A stretch of DNA of 64,000 bases from an uncultured Chthonomonas sp. (GTDB taxonomy: Bacteria > Armatimonadota > Chthonomonadetes > Chthonomonadales > CAJBBX01). The notes beneath the pieces were generated by a model. It did not search any database, was not told the origin of the DNA, and saw only the letters and a program-made list of their open reading frames with translations. Made by a program: the position numbers and the translations under genes. Shown one piece after another: positions 15,822 through 24,890 of this stretch (position 1 is the stretch's first letter; each line of letters begins with the position of its first letter). The DNA lies in NCBI GenBank assembly GCA_903885605.1, contig CAISJD010000028.1:1-64000 (forward strand). The letters are read 5' to 3'.

Positions 15822-18299
15822 TTACCTCGCAGGCGCTATGGCATAGCTCTGGCCGGCTTGCGTCTCGAAGCTGAGGGCGCCCTCGGCCTCTGCCTTTACC
15901 GGTATGGCATTGCCCTCCTTGTCGGTCACCGTGACCGGGCCGTCCCATGCCGGGTAGAGCCGGCAGATGCCGCCGGCCTCGCTCTTCACCTGCCAGGCGG
16001 CGACCTTGCCGTCGGCCCAGGAGGCGCTCACCAGGAAGGCGCCCTCGGCCCGCAGGTCGCGGAAGCTCGCCTTCACGTCGCGCGGCCAGCCGGGGAAGAC
16101 GCGCAGGATGCCGTCCCAGCTCTGGATCATCATCTCCTGCATCGGGGCCATGGTGGCCAGCTCCTCGCCGAACACCCAGGTCTGGTAAGCCATGCTGCTG
16201 CGCGCGAAGATCATCCCGTTGGTATGCGCCGTCTGCAGCACCTTGCGGTACTCGGGGTAGTCGCGCTCTGGGACCCAGCTACCGTCGCGCAGGGCCGTCA
16301 GGGCGCTGCCCGGGTGCGCCAGCCACCAGGAGCCGAAGCGGCCCGCCACCGGCGATGGGCCGGCGGCCGGCGGGGCGTCGCGGCGCACATAGGGCTTGCC
16401 GACGCCGAACTGGGGCGGGCTGACGTCCTGGCACCACCGGGCCAGGCCGGTCAGCGCCGGATTGTACTTCACGGCGAAGTACTCGCGGCTGTCCGGCGCC
16501 ATCCTGTCCAGCCGCTCCTGCCACTCGGCTCGGAGTTCGGGGTCCAGGCCCAGCTCCTGGGCTGCGCGGATGGCGGTGCGCAGGCAGTAGCGGAGGTGCT
16601 GGAGCACCTGCGGCTGGTCGTGGTAGTCCTCCGGCTTGCCTGTCCAGGCCTTCTCCTCCTCGATGGACGGGTAGGCGTGGTATAGCCCGTCCGGTCCCCT
16701 GCGCAGGAAGTCGCCGCAAAAGAGGGCAAGCTCCTTGATGGCCGGGTAGCCCCGCGCGCGGAGCCAGGCCTTGTCCATGGTAAAGCGGTAGCGCGACCAG
16801 AAGGGCTGCGCCGCCCAGCCCGTCATGTAGGCCATGCGGCAGAGCGGGCCGGCGCCGTAGACGTCGTCGGTGGCGCGGATCGGATAGGTAGTCAGCTGGA
16901 TGAAGGCGCCGCGGCAGTGGTAGTACTTCTTCGCGATGATTCGCCCCATCTGCATGGCGTGCTCCAGCGCCACGAAGCAGGCGTCACCGGCCTCGATCTG
17001 GTTGGCCTCGTAGCTGCCCCAGAAAGGCGCCTGGAAGTTGTAGTTCCAGTGGTAGTCGCCGTGCCAGACCGAGTAGTCGCCGATGAGCGGCGTCAGGTAG
17101 AGGCCGGGCGGCGTCTTGCCCGCGCGGTAGCAGCAGCGCCGGATGTGGAGGTTGCTGTACCACTGGTTCTCCATGACCGGGTCGTCGATCGCCACGCTGG
17201 AGCGCGCCCAGAACTCGCGCCCGGCCGCCAGCGTCTCCTCGCGCCACTGCCGCATGGTAGCCGTCGGGTCGGCGCCGAGGGCTTCGTTCAGCCGCCGGCA
17301 TTCGGCTACGGGGCCTCCGGCATCGCTGGTGGTGGGCACGGCGATCGACAGCCAGCCCTCGGTGGCCTTGGCGTCCGGCGTGATCGCGATCCGCGCCTCC
17401 CGGATCGGCGTCATGTCGACCGGTTCGACCTTGGCGCCGGCGATGGTGGGGACCAGCCAGTACTGGAACCCGTCCGGGAACGTGGGTTCGGCGGGGAGGT
17501 TCTGCTCGATCCAGAGCTGGGTCGCCGTCGGAGCCGGGGCGCCCCGCCGCACGGCCGGCGGAGGCAGCGGCGTGTTCTTGGGCGAGGCGTAGAGGTCCCG
17601 GTAGATGCCGTTGCGGGTGTCTGCCACCAGCCTGGCGGCGTACTCGTCCAGCTTCGGGTCGGCCCAGCGCACCAGCGAGAGCCAGACCGGGCACTCCTTC
17701 ATCTGCCAGTGGACGACCAGGGCGTTCCGCTGCGGGTGGATGAACGACTCGACCTTGAGCTCGCGCCCACCGGGCCAGGAGTAGGTGATCTCGTGCCGCG
17801 CCTCCTCGATCACGAGCCGCTGCCTGATGGCGACGTTGACGAGGTCGGCATCCTCCGGCAGCTGCAGGATCAGCTCGCCCGCGGGCTTGGGGCACGGGGT
17901 CGCGCGGCTCCGGTAGCTCGGCGAGTCGACGCTGATCTCCTTCAGGCGCCTGGCGGTGGTCTTCGGGTTCTGCGCGGTGATGGTCGCGCCGTAGTCGGCC
18001 TTCCACTTCTCCTGGTCGATGCCCCGACGCATCTCCTCGATGTCCAGCGGCTTCGGGTCGTCGCTTTTGTCCCAGCGGCGGTCCCAGACATCGCCCTTGC
18101 CGAGGCGCCAGATGAGCCGGTCGGCGGTCTGGTAGACGCTCGCCGACATGTCGCCATTGCCCAGCAGCAGGCCCTCATCGAGGGTCAGCAGCCGCTGGCT
18201 GGTCTCCTGGACGTGGAGCTTGCCGGGGGCTGCCGGGGGCTGTGCCGCCACGAGTAGGGCCGGCAGCAGGGCGGCGAGGAGTGCGATCACGTGTTCCAT
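15822..18299 (-). CDS. Exported GH95-like glycosidase (alpha/alpha six-barrel)
   Basis: An 825-residue exported protein resembling GH95 alpha-L-fucosidases/galactosidases and related six-hairpin enzymes. A signal peptide occupies about residues 1-18. The N-terminal beta-sandwich contains GLLLGNGDMSASVYQ, the usual opening of GH95-type enzymes (normally LPLGNG). The barrel includes WHGDYHWNYNFQAPFWGSYEAN, equivalent to the family's YHLDINxQMNYWP segment. The C-terminus has VFPGWPRDVKASFRDLRAEG, the family's closing beta-domain motif. The substrate (fucose, galactose or other) cannot be assigned. AAAGGA precedes ATG 18299. It is the last gene of the nine-gene minus-strand run. Confidence 0.8.
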   Translation of the reverse strand: MEHVIALLAALLPALLVAAQPPAAPGKLHVQETSQRLLTLDEGLLLGNGDMSASVYQTADRLIWRLGKGDVWDRRWDKSDDPKPLDIEEMRRGIDQEKWKADYGATITAQNPKTTARRLKEISVDSPSYRSRATPCPKPAGELILQLPEDADLVNVAIRQRLVIEEARHEITYSWPGGRELKVESFIHPQRNALVVHWQMKECPVWLSLVRWADPKLDEYAARLVADTRNGIYRDLYASPKNTPLPPPAVRRGAPAPTATQLWIEQNLPAEPTFPDGFQYWLVPTIAGAKVEPVDMTPIREARIAITPDAKATEGWLSIAVPTTSDAGGPVAECRRLNEALGADPTATMRQWREETLAAGREFWARSSVAIDDPVMENQWYSNLHIRRCCYRAGKTPPGLYLTPLIGDYSVWHGDYHWNYNFQAPFWGSYEANQIEAGDACFVALEHAMQMGRIIAKKYYHCRGAFIQLTTYPIRATDDVYGAGPLCRMAYMTGWAAQPFWSRYRFTMDKAWLRARGYPAIKELALFCGDFLRRGPDGLYHAYPSIEEEKAWTGKPEDYHDQPQVLQHLRYCLRTAIRAAQELGLDPELRAEWQERLDRMAPDSREYFAVKYNPALTGLARWCQDVSPPQFGVGKPYVRRDAPPAAGPSPVAGRFGSWWLAHPGSALTALRDGSWVPERDYPEYRKVLQTAHTNGMIFARSSMAYQTWVFGEELATMAPMQEMMIQSWDGILRVFPGWPRDVKASFRDLRAEGAFLVSASWADGKVAAWQVKSEAGGICRLYPAWDGPVTVTDKEGNAIPVKAEAEGALSFETQAGQSYAIAPAR

Positions 18300-18323
18300 G
18301 CTGGTTCCTTTCGGATGGAGGCC

Positions 18324-20087
18324 TCAGTCGCAGCTTGCGTCGCCGGTGGGCGGCGCCGTTGTCGGATCATGGAGGGGCATCGACATGAACCGGCGTCCCC
18401 AGCGGACCACCGTGCCCGGCAGCTGCGGCGCGGCCTTCGGCATGAGCCAGAGCAGCATGGCGCCGGGCAACGGCTCCGGCGTGTCCAGCGCCACCGTGGC
18501 GCCGGCATCGGTCGGCTCGTAGTCGCGCCAGACGGCCATGCGGCGGGCCCGCTCCCACTGGTTGACCTGTGCGGAGGTCCACCACTCTAGCCCCAGGTCT
18601 CGCGACTTCGAGACGATGCCGGTCAGGGCTTCGGCCACTCCCGCGGTGCGGATGTGCGCCGGATGGAAGAGGAGGTGGAGGACGCCGTGGTGGCGCAGGG
18701 CCGCCGCCAGCAACGGGTCGAGTAGCTCCGGCGGCGCGAACACGTGGATGTCCTGCGTCTGGGTCGCCAGTTCCAGCACGTCGTGGGGGGCGCCGTCGGG
18801 GGCTACCGGGAAGTAGGGGTGGCACGTGCCGAAGTTCAGGCCGGCCTCACCGGTCTTGGAGGCCCCTTTGGACTCGTCCAACTGGATCCCCCGCCGCTCG
18901 CACCAGGTGTAGAACTCCGTGTCGCCCTCCCAGCGCAAGTAGTGGTTCTTGTTCGCCACCGGGCGCTCGCCGCCGAAGAGGGCGACCAGGGCGCGCCACT
19001 GCCGCTCGAACTCCTGCTCGCCCCAGGGCCGCCCGTCGCTCATGGCGTCGTAGTGCATGGCCAGCTCGTGCCCGCGCCCTCGGATCGCCTCCATGACATC
19101 GGCCGGGTACCCCGGCTCGATGACGCACCAGGTGGAGCGGATGCCCGCTTCGTCCAGTGTCGCCAGCAGGAGCCCGGCCTCCTCGGGACCGTTGTTGTCC
19201 GTATCGTGCGACATGTGGCCGATGGCGGGCAGGTCGTCCGGGTAGAGCCAGAGCAGGGGTAGCGCCACGCCTGCGGCCTGCGCGAGGTCGAACAGGGAGT
19301 GGAGGAGGAGTTCGCGCCACAGGTCGGCGATCGGGTGAAGGAAGGCAGAGAAGCCCGGCACGCCCGGCACAGGCTGCCTGTCGAACGTCCAGTCGAGCAC
19401 GGCGCCGTCGTCGGACTTCAGTACGCCGTCACCGACCGGCGAGGTGCCGTCGGGCGCGGGCACACCGTCACGGGTGATCGCCGTGCCCTGCTGGATGCGG
19501 ACGATGGCACCCATGATGTCTACCGCGATGAGCCGGCACATCCCGCCGCCTGAGCGGCAATCCACGACACCTGCACGCTCCGACGGCCGCTGGTGCGCGG
19601 TCAGGACCGACGCGCGCGCCTCGCCGCCGGCTACCCGGACGGCCAGCCCACCGAAGAAGTGGAGCGGCAGCGGGCATGGCGGCGCACCGGGACCGCCGAA
19701 GAGATCGGCGTCCGGAACCAGATATCCCTCGCCAAGGTTGCAGGGGCCGCCCCCCCAACTGGAGTAGGCAGGTTGCTCCAGCACAACGCCGAACAGGTCG
19801 GGCAGGCCACAGGCGCCGCCGATGGCCAGCCAGCATCCGCCCCTAGCGGCCCAAGCCCGAAGGGCGTCCGACTGCGCCCCTGAGAGGACCAGGTCGCCCG
19901 CCGTCACCAGGACGCGGAGCGACGGCAACTGCTCCAGCAGGTCCGCCGGCGCGACCTCGTCGCAACAGAGGCCGGCGTGTGCGATGACCTCCCGGATGTA
20001 GCAGGGGTATTGCACGGTCCGGCTCACGTTCAGCGGCGGATCGGGCGCGATGCAGACAGCGATGGGGATCCCGGAGCGCCCTGGCAT
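18324..20087 (-). CDS. GATase-like plus NodB-like (polysaccharide deacetylase-type) protein
   Basis: A 587-residue cytoplasmic-looking protein with two parts. Residues 1-160 resemble a flavodoxin/GATase-like domain of the kind found in GH42-type enzymes: LRVLVTAGDLVLSGAQSDAL, then RAWAARGGCWLAIGG. Residues 280-480 look like a NodB-type deformed barrel: SHDTDNN (metal-site Asp pair), then GIRSTWCVIEP and GHELAMHYDAM with a conserved His, and LHLLFHPAHI near the end. No signal peptide is seen. Polysaccharide deacetylase-like activity is possible but not proven. ATG 20087 abuts the TAG of the upstream propeller gene (20088-20090), giving tight translational coupling. Confidence 0.65.
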   Translation of the reverse strand: MPGRSGIPIAVCIAPDPPLNVSRTVQYPCYIREVIAHAGLCCDEVAPADLLEQLPSLRVLVTAGDLVLSGAQSDALRAWAARGGCWLAIGGACGLPDLFGVVLEQPAYSSWGGGPCNLGEGYLVPDADLFGGPGAPPCPLPLHFFGGLAVRVAGGEARASVLTAHQRPSERAGVVDCRSGGGMCRLIAVDIMGAIVRIQQGTAITRDGVPAPDGTSPVGDGVLKSDDGAVLDWTFDRQPVPGVPGFSAFLHPIADLWRELLLHSLFDLAQAAGVALPLLWLYPDDLPAIGHMSHDTDNNGPEEAGLLLATLDEAGIRSTWCVIEPGYPADVMEAIRGRGHELAMHYDAMSDGRPWGEQEFERQWRALVALFGGERPVANKNHYLRWEGDTEFYTWCERRGIQLDESKGASKTGEAGLNFGTCHPYFPVAPDGAPHDVLELATQTQDIHVFAPPELLDPLLAAALRHHGVLHLLFHPAHIRTAGVAEALTGIVSKSRDLGLEWWTSAQVNQWERARRMAVWRDYEPTDAGATVALDTPEPLPGAMLLWLMPKAAPQLPGTVVRWGRRFMSMPLHDPTTAPPTGDASCD

Positions 20088-22073
20088 CTACCTGGCCCCC
20101 TTGACGCGGTAGACGGCGGGGCCTGCCGACACGTAGAGGTCACCCTTGGACGACAGCGCCGTGTTGCCGACCGGCGCGGGCGCCTCCGCCAGCCGTCGCC
20201 ATGTGCGCTCAGCGATCCGGAACTCGATGACGGACTTGCCGCTGCCGTACAACAGCTTGCCTCCGGCGCCGACCGCGATCGAGCCGCTGACCTTGGGAAT
20301 GTCGGCTGAGAGGACGACCACCTCGCGCACGGCCGGTTCGAACAGGTGCAGGCGCCCATCAACCGCCAGAGCCACCAGCGATGTGACGGGATCGAAGACG
20401 ATGGACCGGACCCCGGAGGCCCCCTCGAACGTGCGCGTGAAGACCGCCTTGCGGGTCGCGAGGTCCAGCACACCGAAGCGGGGCGACTCGCCGCGCTTGC
20501 CGGGCAGGCCGTTGGCGCTGAGGCTGGTGCCGACGTAGGCAGCGTGGGCCTCGGGCCGCGGATCAACGGCCAGCCCCTCCACCGCCTGCTCGCCGAGGGG
20601 GTTCTCGATCAGTTCGGTCTTGCTGCTGACCGGATCGGTGATGGCTACCGCCCCGCCATACGTGCCGTAGCGGGCCATCCAGCCGGAGTAGAGCTTGCCG
20701 TCCGGCCCAAAACCGATGCCTGCCACCGGGCGGATGTACCCCGGCGACACGGTGGCCAGGGCACGGGGGTTCTTGTTGTTCCACTGGTCCCACGGCTGGT
20801 CGGGCGTATACTCGACGATGTCACCGCCGGAGTAGGCCGCGGCGTAGACCCGGCCGCCGCGGCAGGCTACGTCGTACACCTCGCCGCCGCCGTCGCAGAC
20901 CGTCCGGGTGTTGACCGCCTTCCTGGTCCGCGGGTCCAGGTAGCAGAGCGTCTGCCCAAACGGAGCGCCGCTCCAGATGCGGCCACGCTCATCGACACGG
21001 AGGAAGAGCAGGTTGCGGGGGTCCGAGTCGCCCGGTATTGCCCTGAGGTCCAGGGAGGTGTCGCCCGGCTTGCAGACGAAGTAGTCCTGGCCGCGGATGC
21101 CGAGCAGGCGGCCACCCTCGGTGATCGCCATGTACCGTCCGCCGCGCAGGTCGACATCGGCGAGCTTGGTGAGCGTGGCGTCGCCTTTGCGCCAACCGTA
21201 GACGGCGTTGCCCTGCCGCAGGACGAGCCACCGGTCGGAGGTCAGCGTCACGTCCATGTACCAGTCGCCCTTGTCCGCAGGCGGCACAGGGAAGGCGGGC
21301 GCGTGGGGCGTGAAGTCCGGGCCGTCGAACAAGCGCTTGCCGGCGATGAACCGCCCGTCCCAGACGCCGCCCATGCTCACGCCTTTGATGCTCTCAGGCA
21401 CGTCGGCCCATGTCCTGGTCCGCGGATCGTACAGCTTCTCGACGGGCTTCTCTGACGAGAAGCTGCACAGCACCCGCCCGTCGTGGGTCGGCGAGACGTA
21501 GCGCAGGTAGAGGTTCGGGGCGGCCGGCGCGCCGCAGTCCTCCACGGTGCAGGTCGCCAGGTCCAGCGCCCCAAGGCGTCCGCCGGGATAGGTGCCGGAG
21601 TAGACGCGGCCGTCGCCACCCATGGCGGTGTTCCAGAGGTACTCCTCCTTGGCGAACCGCACATGGTTGATGAACTTCTTGGACTTTAGGTCGAATATGA
21701 GGAACGTGCCGTCATAGAACGTGCCGATCACCAGCCGATCGCCTGAGACCTCGCGGACATTCCATGAACCGGCCCCGGCAGGAGCCCGGTAGATCTCGGA
21801 CCGGTCCCTGTCGAAGTCGATCAGGATCAGTTCGGCGCCGGTGACCTCGTTCATATTGGTGACGGCAAACAGCTCGCGGCCGGACTTCCGGTCGCGCACC
21901 ACGGCTCCGCCCAGGACCTGCCGGGCCCTGCACGGCTTGCCGAGAAGCGTCGCCTGCCCCATCCCGGCGTCAGGTCTGACCACTCCTGCTGCTCCCTTCA
22001 TACTCGGCGCAAGGATGGCCAGCGCCGCCAGGACGGCCCACGAATGGCTGCACGACACGCGATCGGCCTTCAC
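20088..22073 (-). CDS. Exported beta-propeller protein
   Basis: A 661-residue secreted protein built from repeated beta-propeller blades. The N-terminus has a hydrophobic segment (about 12-25, AVLAALAILAPS). Blade-like segments recur about every 40-50 residues, such as LILIDFDRDRSEIYRAP, YSGTYPGGRLGALDLAT, IWSGAPFGQTLCYLDP and LYSGWMARYGTYGGAV. No catalytic motif is visible, so it may bind or sense a ligand. The start is GTG 22073, with GGAGGTG five nt upstream. It lies between the membrane protein and the NodB-like gene, with no gap to the latter. Confidence 0.75.
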   Translation of the reverse strand: MKADRVSCSHSWAVLAALAILAPSMKGAAGVVRPDAGMGQATLLGKPCRARQVLGGAVVRDRKSGRELFAVTNMNEVTGAELILIDFDRDRSEIYRAPAGAGSWNVREVSGDRLVIGTFYDGTFLIFDLKSKKFINHVRFAKEEYLWNTAMGGDGRVYSGTYPGGRLGALDLATCTVEDCGAPAAPNLYLRYVSPTHDGRVLCSFSSEKPVEKLYDPRTRTWADVPESIKGVSMGGVWDGRFIAGKRLFDGPDFTPHAPAFPVPPADKGDWYMDVTLTSDRWLVLRQGNAVYGWRKGDATLTKLADVDLRGGRYMAITEGGRLLGIRGQDYFVCKPGDTSLDLRAIPGDSDPRNLLFLRVDERGRIWSGAPFGQTLCYLDPRTRKAVNTRTVCDGGGEVYDVACRGGRVYAAAYSGGDIVEYTPDQPWDQWNNKNPRALATVSPGYIRPVAGIGFGPDGKLYSGWMARYGTYGGAVAITDPVSSKTELIENPLGEQAVEGLAVDPRPEAHAAYVGTSLSANGLPGKRGESPRFGVLDLATRKAVFTRTFEGASGVRSIVFDPVTSLVALAVDGRLHLFEPAVREVVVLSADIPKVSGSIAVGAGGKLLYGSGKSVIEFRIAERTWRRLAEAPAPVGNTALSSKGDLYVSAGPAVYRVKGAR

Positions 22074-22115
22074 TTCGTCACCTCCATCCAGCTTTGTTGA
22101 CGCCGTACCTGCGCG

Positions 22116-23966
22116 TCACGATAGGAACTGGTAGATCGGCACGTTGAACGCCCGTCCTATGATGGTCCAAGCAGTCTGGATGCCGATGTCGCCGATGGTC
22201 AGCCCCACGAAGAAGGCCAGGCTCCGGTGGTAGAGCCCCTGCCCGCCGTACCGCAGGACCAGCGTCTTGGCCAGCCATGCGATGAGCGTTGGGACGAGGA
22301 AGCTGTTCATGGTGAACGTGTTGCACAGCACATATCCTACCGGGTGGAGCGGGAAGCCGATGAAGCGGGTGCGCAAGAGGGCAAGGGCCCCGGTGGCCGC
22401 CGCGCCGAACAGCATGGCGAGGCCCCCGGCATAGTCGAAGCCGGTCCGGCGCGGCGCCATGCTCTGCATCTCGCCCATGCCGATCTGTACCTTCGCCAGG
22501 GCATACGCGTTGCTCTTGGCCGTCGCTGCACCGACCGAGTAGAACTGCTGGAGGCTGAACCACCAGCCGAAGGCCAGCGCCGTCAGCGACAGGAGGCCGA
22601 CCCAGAGCAAGATGGAGCGCCAGCGGATGCCGACGGTCTCACCGACCTTCAGCGCCTCCATCAGGAAGGGGAGCGACTGCCCTCGGATGTCGACGTAGAC
22701 GAGATCGAACATGGCGCCGGCGACCATGGGCCGCGGCCCGCCATGGACTCCGCCGGCAATCTCTGCGGTGATCCGGCCCGGTGTCCATGTGACCGGGGCG
22801 AAGGTCCAGACACCTCCGGCTTCGGCGCGGACCCGTGCGCCGCTGAGGACATTGGCCGCGTAGATCACCACGCTGCCGATACCGATCCATGGCGAGATGC
22901 CGATGCCGCAGGCCATCGCCGCCACAAGCGCCATGCAGGTCGCCGCCACGGCGCCCAGCCGGTGGATGGACCGCCGTTCGGCCGGGCCGGACGCCTGGAG
23001 GAGGCGCGACCAGTGGTGCCGGACGCCCGCAAGCGCCAGTAGCGCGAAGGCAACCCAGGCCCCGGCGCCCTGCTCAAACGGGTAGGGGAAGCGCGCGGCG
23101 CCGGCGCCGGCGGCCTCAATGCCGGCCATGGAGCCGATCGGGTACGCCAGCCGGATCAGCACCCAGAAGACCAGGCAGCTCAGGCTGATGCTGCTCGGCA
23201 TGAAGTACCCGAGGCCGATGGCCATGGGATAGAAGCTGATGCCCAGGTTCGGGATGGAGTTCCACGGAGGTGAGGTGAAGATCGCATCGCGGATGTCGAA
23301 GACCTTGAGCTGCATGGCGGGCACGGCCGGGTACCAGTCGTGCAGCACCAGTAGGCTCTGAAGGACTACCGGTATGGCCGCCCCGAGCAGGAACAGCGGC
23401 TGACGGAACGGACTGTGGGCCGTGCCGGTCATCTCGAGCGGAAGCGTGGTGATGGGAAACGTCAGGCGCTCATAGTGGATCCAGATGCGGTGGATCAGAG
23501 CGGCCAGACCGAGCCAAACGCCGTTGAGCAGCAGCAGCGCCGCACTCCAGAAGCCGATCGGAATGGCCCACTCCTGCCACGGCACCGACCCGCCCTTGTA
23601 GAGGCCCCTGATCGCCTCGGCGTCGTGCAGGATAGGCAGCGACGACAGGCCGGGCAGGTAGGAGGCCCACTGCGGCTGGGTGGTCGAGTAGTAGGTGAGC
23701 CAGCCCATGGCCGGGATCAGGAACCGAAGGCCGCCGAAGCCGATGATAGGAAGCGTGCAGGTCAGGACGATATAGCTGAAGAGGAACTCGCGCCGCTCAA
23801 GCCTCAGCAGGCGCTGGATGGCTCCGCCGCAGAGCAGGTAGAGGGTTGTGGGCATCATCAGTGAGTAGCAGATGAGGTAGACGCTCTGGACGATCTCGCT
23901 GTCTGTCACCCACCAGATGAATGCTGCCTGGACGGCAAGCGTGAGCAGCAGCACTCGAAGGCGCAC
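22116..23966 (-). CDS. Multi-pass membrane protein, OPT-like (DUF6785/DUF6784 type)
   Basis: A 616-residue integral membrane protein with about twelve to fourteen hydrophobic segments, starting at residue 3 (LRVLLLTLAVQAAFIWWV). The layout and segments such as RRSILLWVGLLSLTALAFGW and AFFVGLTIGDIG match a family often annotated DUF6785/DUF6784, which looks distantly like oligopeptide (OPT) transporters. I am moderately sure of this family call. It is the only transporter candidate visible in the window and may import oligosaccharides or peptides released by the surrounding enzymes. GTG 23966 has GAGGG 6 nt upstream. The isochorismatase-like gene ends 9 bp upstream. Confidence 0.75.
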   Translation of the reverse strand: MRLRVLLLTLAVQAAFIWWVTDSEIVQSVYLICYSLMMPTTLYLLCGGAIQRLLRLERREFLFSYIVLTCTLPIIGFGGLRFLIPAMGWLTYYSTTQPQWASYLPGLSSLPILHDAEAIRGLYKGGSVPWQEWAIPIGFWSAALLLLNGVWLGLAALIHRIWIHYERLTFPITTLPLEMTGTAHSPFRQPLFLLGAAIPVVLQSLLVLHDWYPAVPAMQLKVFDIRDAIFTSPPWNSIPNLGISFYPMAIGLGYFMPSSISLSCLVFWVLIRLAYPIGSMAGIEAAGAGAARFPYPFEQGAGAWVAFALLALAGVRHHWSRLLQASGPAERRSIHRLGAVAATCMALVAAMACGIGISPWIGIGSVVIYAANVLSGARVRAEAGGVWTFAPVTWTPGRITAEIAGGVHGGPRPMVAGAMFDLVYVDIRGQSLPFLMEALKVGETVGIRWRSILLWVGLLSLTALAFGWWFSLQQFYSVGAATAKSNAYALAKVQIGMGEMQSMAPRRTGFDYAGGLAMLFGAAATGALALLRTRFIGFPLHPVGYVLCNTFTMNSFLVPTLIAWLAKTLVLRYGGQGLYHRSLAFFVGLTIGDIGIQTAWTIIGRAFNVPIYQFLS

Positions 23967-23975
23967 GATGGACCC

Positions 23976-24767
23976 TCAACCGAGCCCTTGGAGGAAGTCG
24001 TCCAGGTCAAAGACGAAGCCGAAGGCCAGCGCCACGCGCCAGAGGGCGGTCTGCTTGCACAGCTCGCTGCGGGCCGTCTCGCGGTTCTCTACAGCTGTTG
24101 TGGCCTGCCGGATGGTGGAGCAGACGAGCCCGTGGCGGCTCATCTCGGCCATGCCGCCGGGCGAGAGGAGCAGGCACCAATTGAGGGCGAAACCGACGTA
24201 GACCAGATGGTAGACGCCCGCCTCCCGGCAGAGCGCGAGGAGTTGGTGGCCGTTCTCGGCAACGCCCTCGCTGTCCAGCGGGCGGGCGTTCGGGCCGAAA
24301 TCCAGGGCCGCGAAGCCGCGGGCGACATCGGCTTCGTTGTGGGCGCCGACGAACACGTTCTGTGCGCGGAAGCGCTGGAGGCGCTCCAGGCCCGGGCAGG
24401 CAGGAATGCCGGCCGGCGCGGCGGGAGGCGGGCCGGCAAGCTCCGCCGCTCGGAGGTAGCCCGGCAGGCGCCTGTAGTAGTCGCCACCGCCAACCACGTG
24501 GAACAGGGGCATCGGCGACCGGCGCACGGCGGCCAGCAGGTCCGGGAAGACGGAGCGGGAAATGTCGGCGGCGCGCGGCATGTACTCCACGGCGCGGTGC
24601 CACCCGGGGTACTGCTCCGGGGTTCCGCTCTCCCATGCGTGCATGACCACGACGGCGGTGCGCTCGAGGTCGACCTCAAGCTCGGCCGTCTTCCAGCCGC
24701 CGTATCCCTCGCCGGGCACGTCCAGCGAGAGGTCGGCATCGAACTGCTGGTAGTAGTGGGCTCGCAT
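23976..24767 (-). CDS. Isochorismatase-fold cysteine hydrolase
   Basis: A 263-residue member of the isochorismatase-like cysteine hydrolase fold. The N-terminal strand reads RTAVVVMHAW (usual Asp replaced by His), the central FVGAHNEADVAR is a helix near the active site, and GFALNWCLLLSPGGM contains the probable nucleophile Cys198 in the normal position after a hydrophobic strand. Substrates of this fold include isochorismate, nicotinamide and ureidoacrylate; the loss of the first acidic residue leaves the activity open. ATG 24767 has a GGGAG site upstream. It belongs to the minus-strand locus, 9 bp before the membrane protein gene. Confidence 0.75.
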   Translation of the reverse strand: MRAHYYQQFDADLSLDVPGEGYGGWKTAELEVDLERTAVVVMHAWESGTPEQYPGWHRAVEYMPRAADISRSVFPDLLAAVRRSPMPLFHVVGGGDYYRRLPGYLRAAELAGPPPAAPAGIPACPGLERLQRFRAQNVFVGAHNEADVARGFAALDFGPNARPLDSEGVAENGHQLLALCREAGVYHLVYVGFALNWCLLLSPGGMAEMSRHGLVCSTIRQATTAVENRETARSELCKQTALWRVALAFGFVFDLDDFLQGLG

Positions 24768-24890
24768 CCCTGGCTCCCCTACCCGGTCCGGCGAACGGCC
24801 CTCGGCTCCCTCGCGGCTCCGGCAAGCTCAACGCCTGCAGCGGCCCATGTCCAGATCGCCGGCTCGGGGGCTGCAACCGGTAGTCTACCT

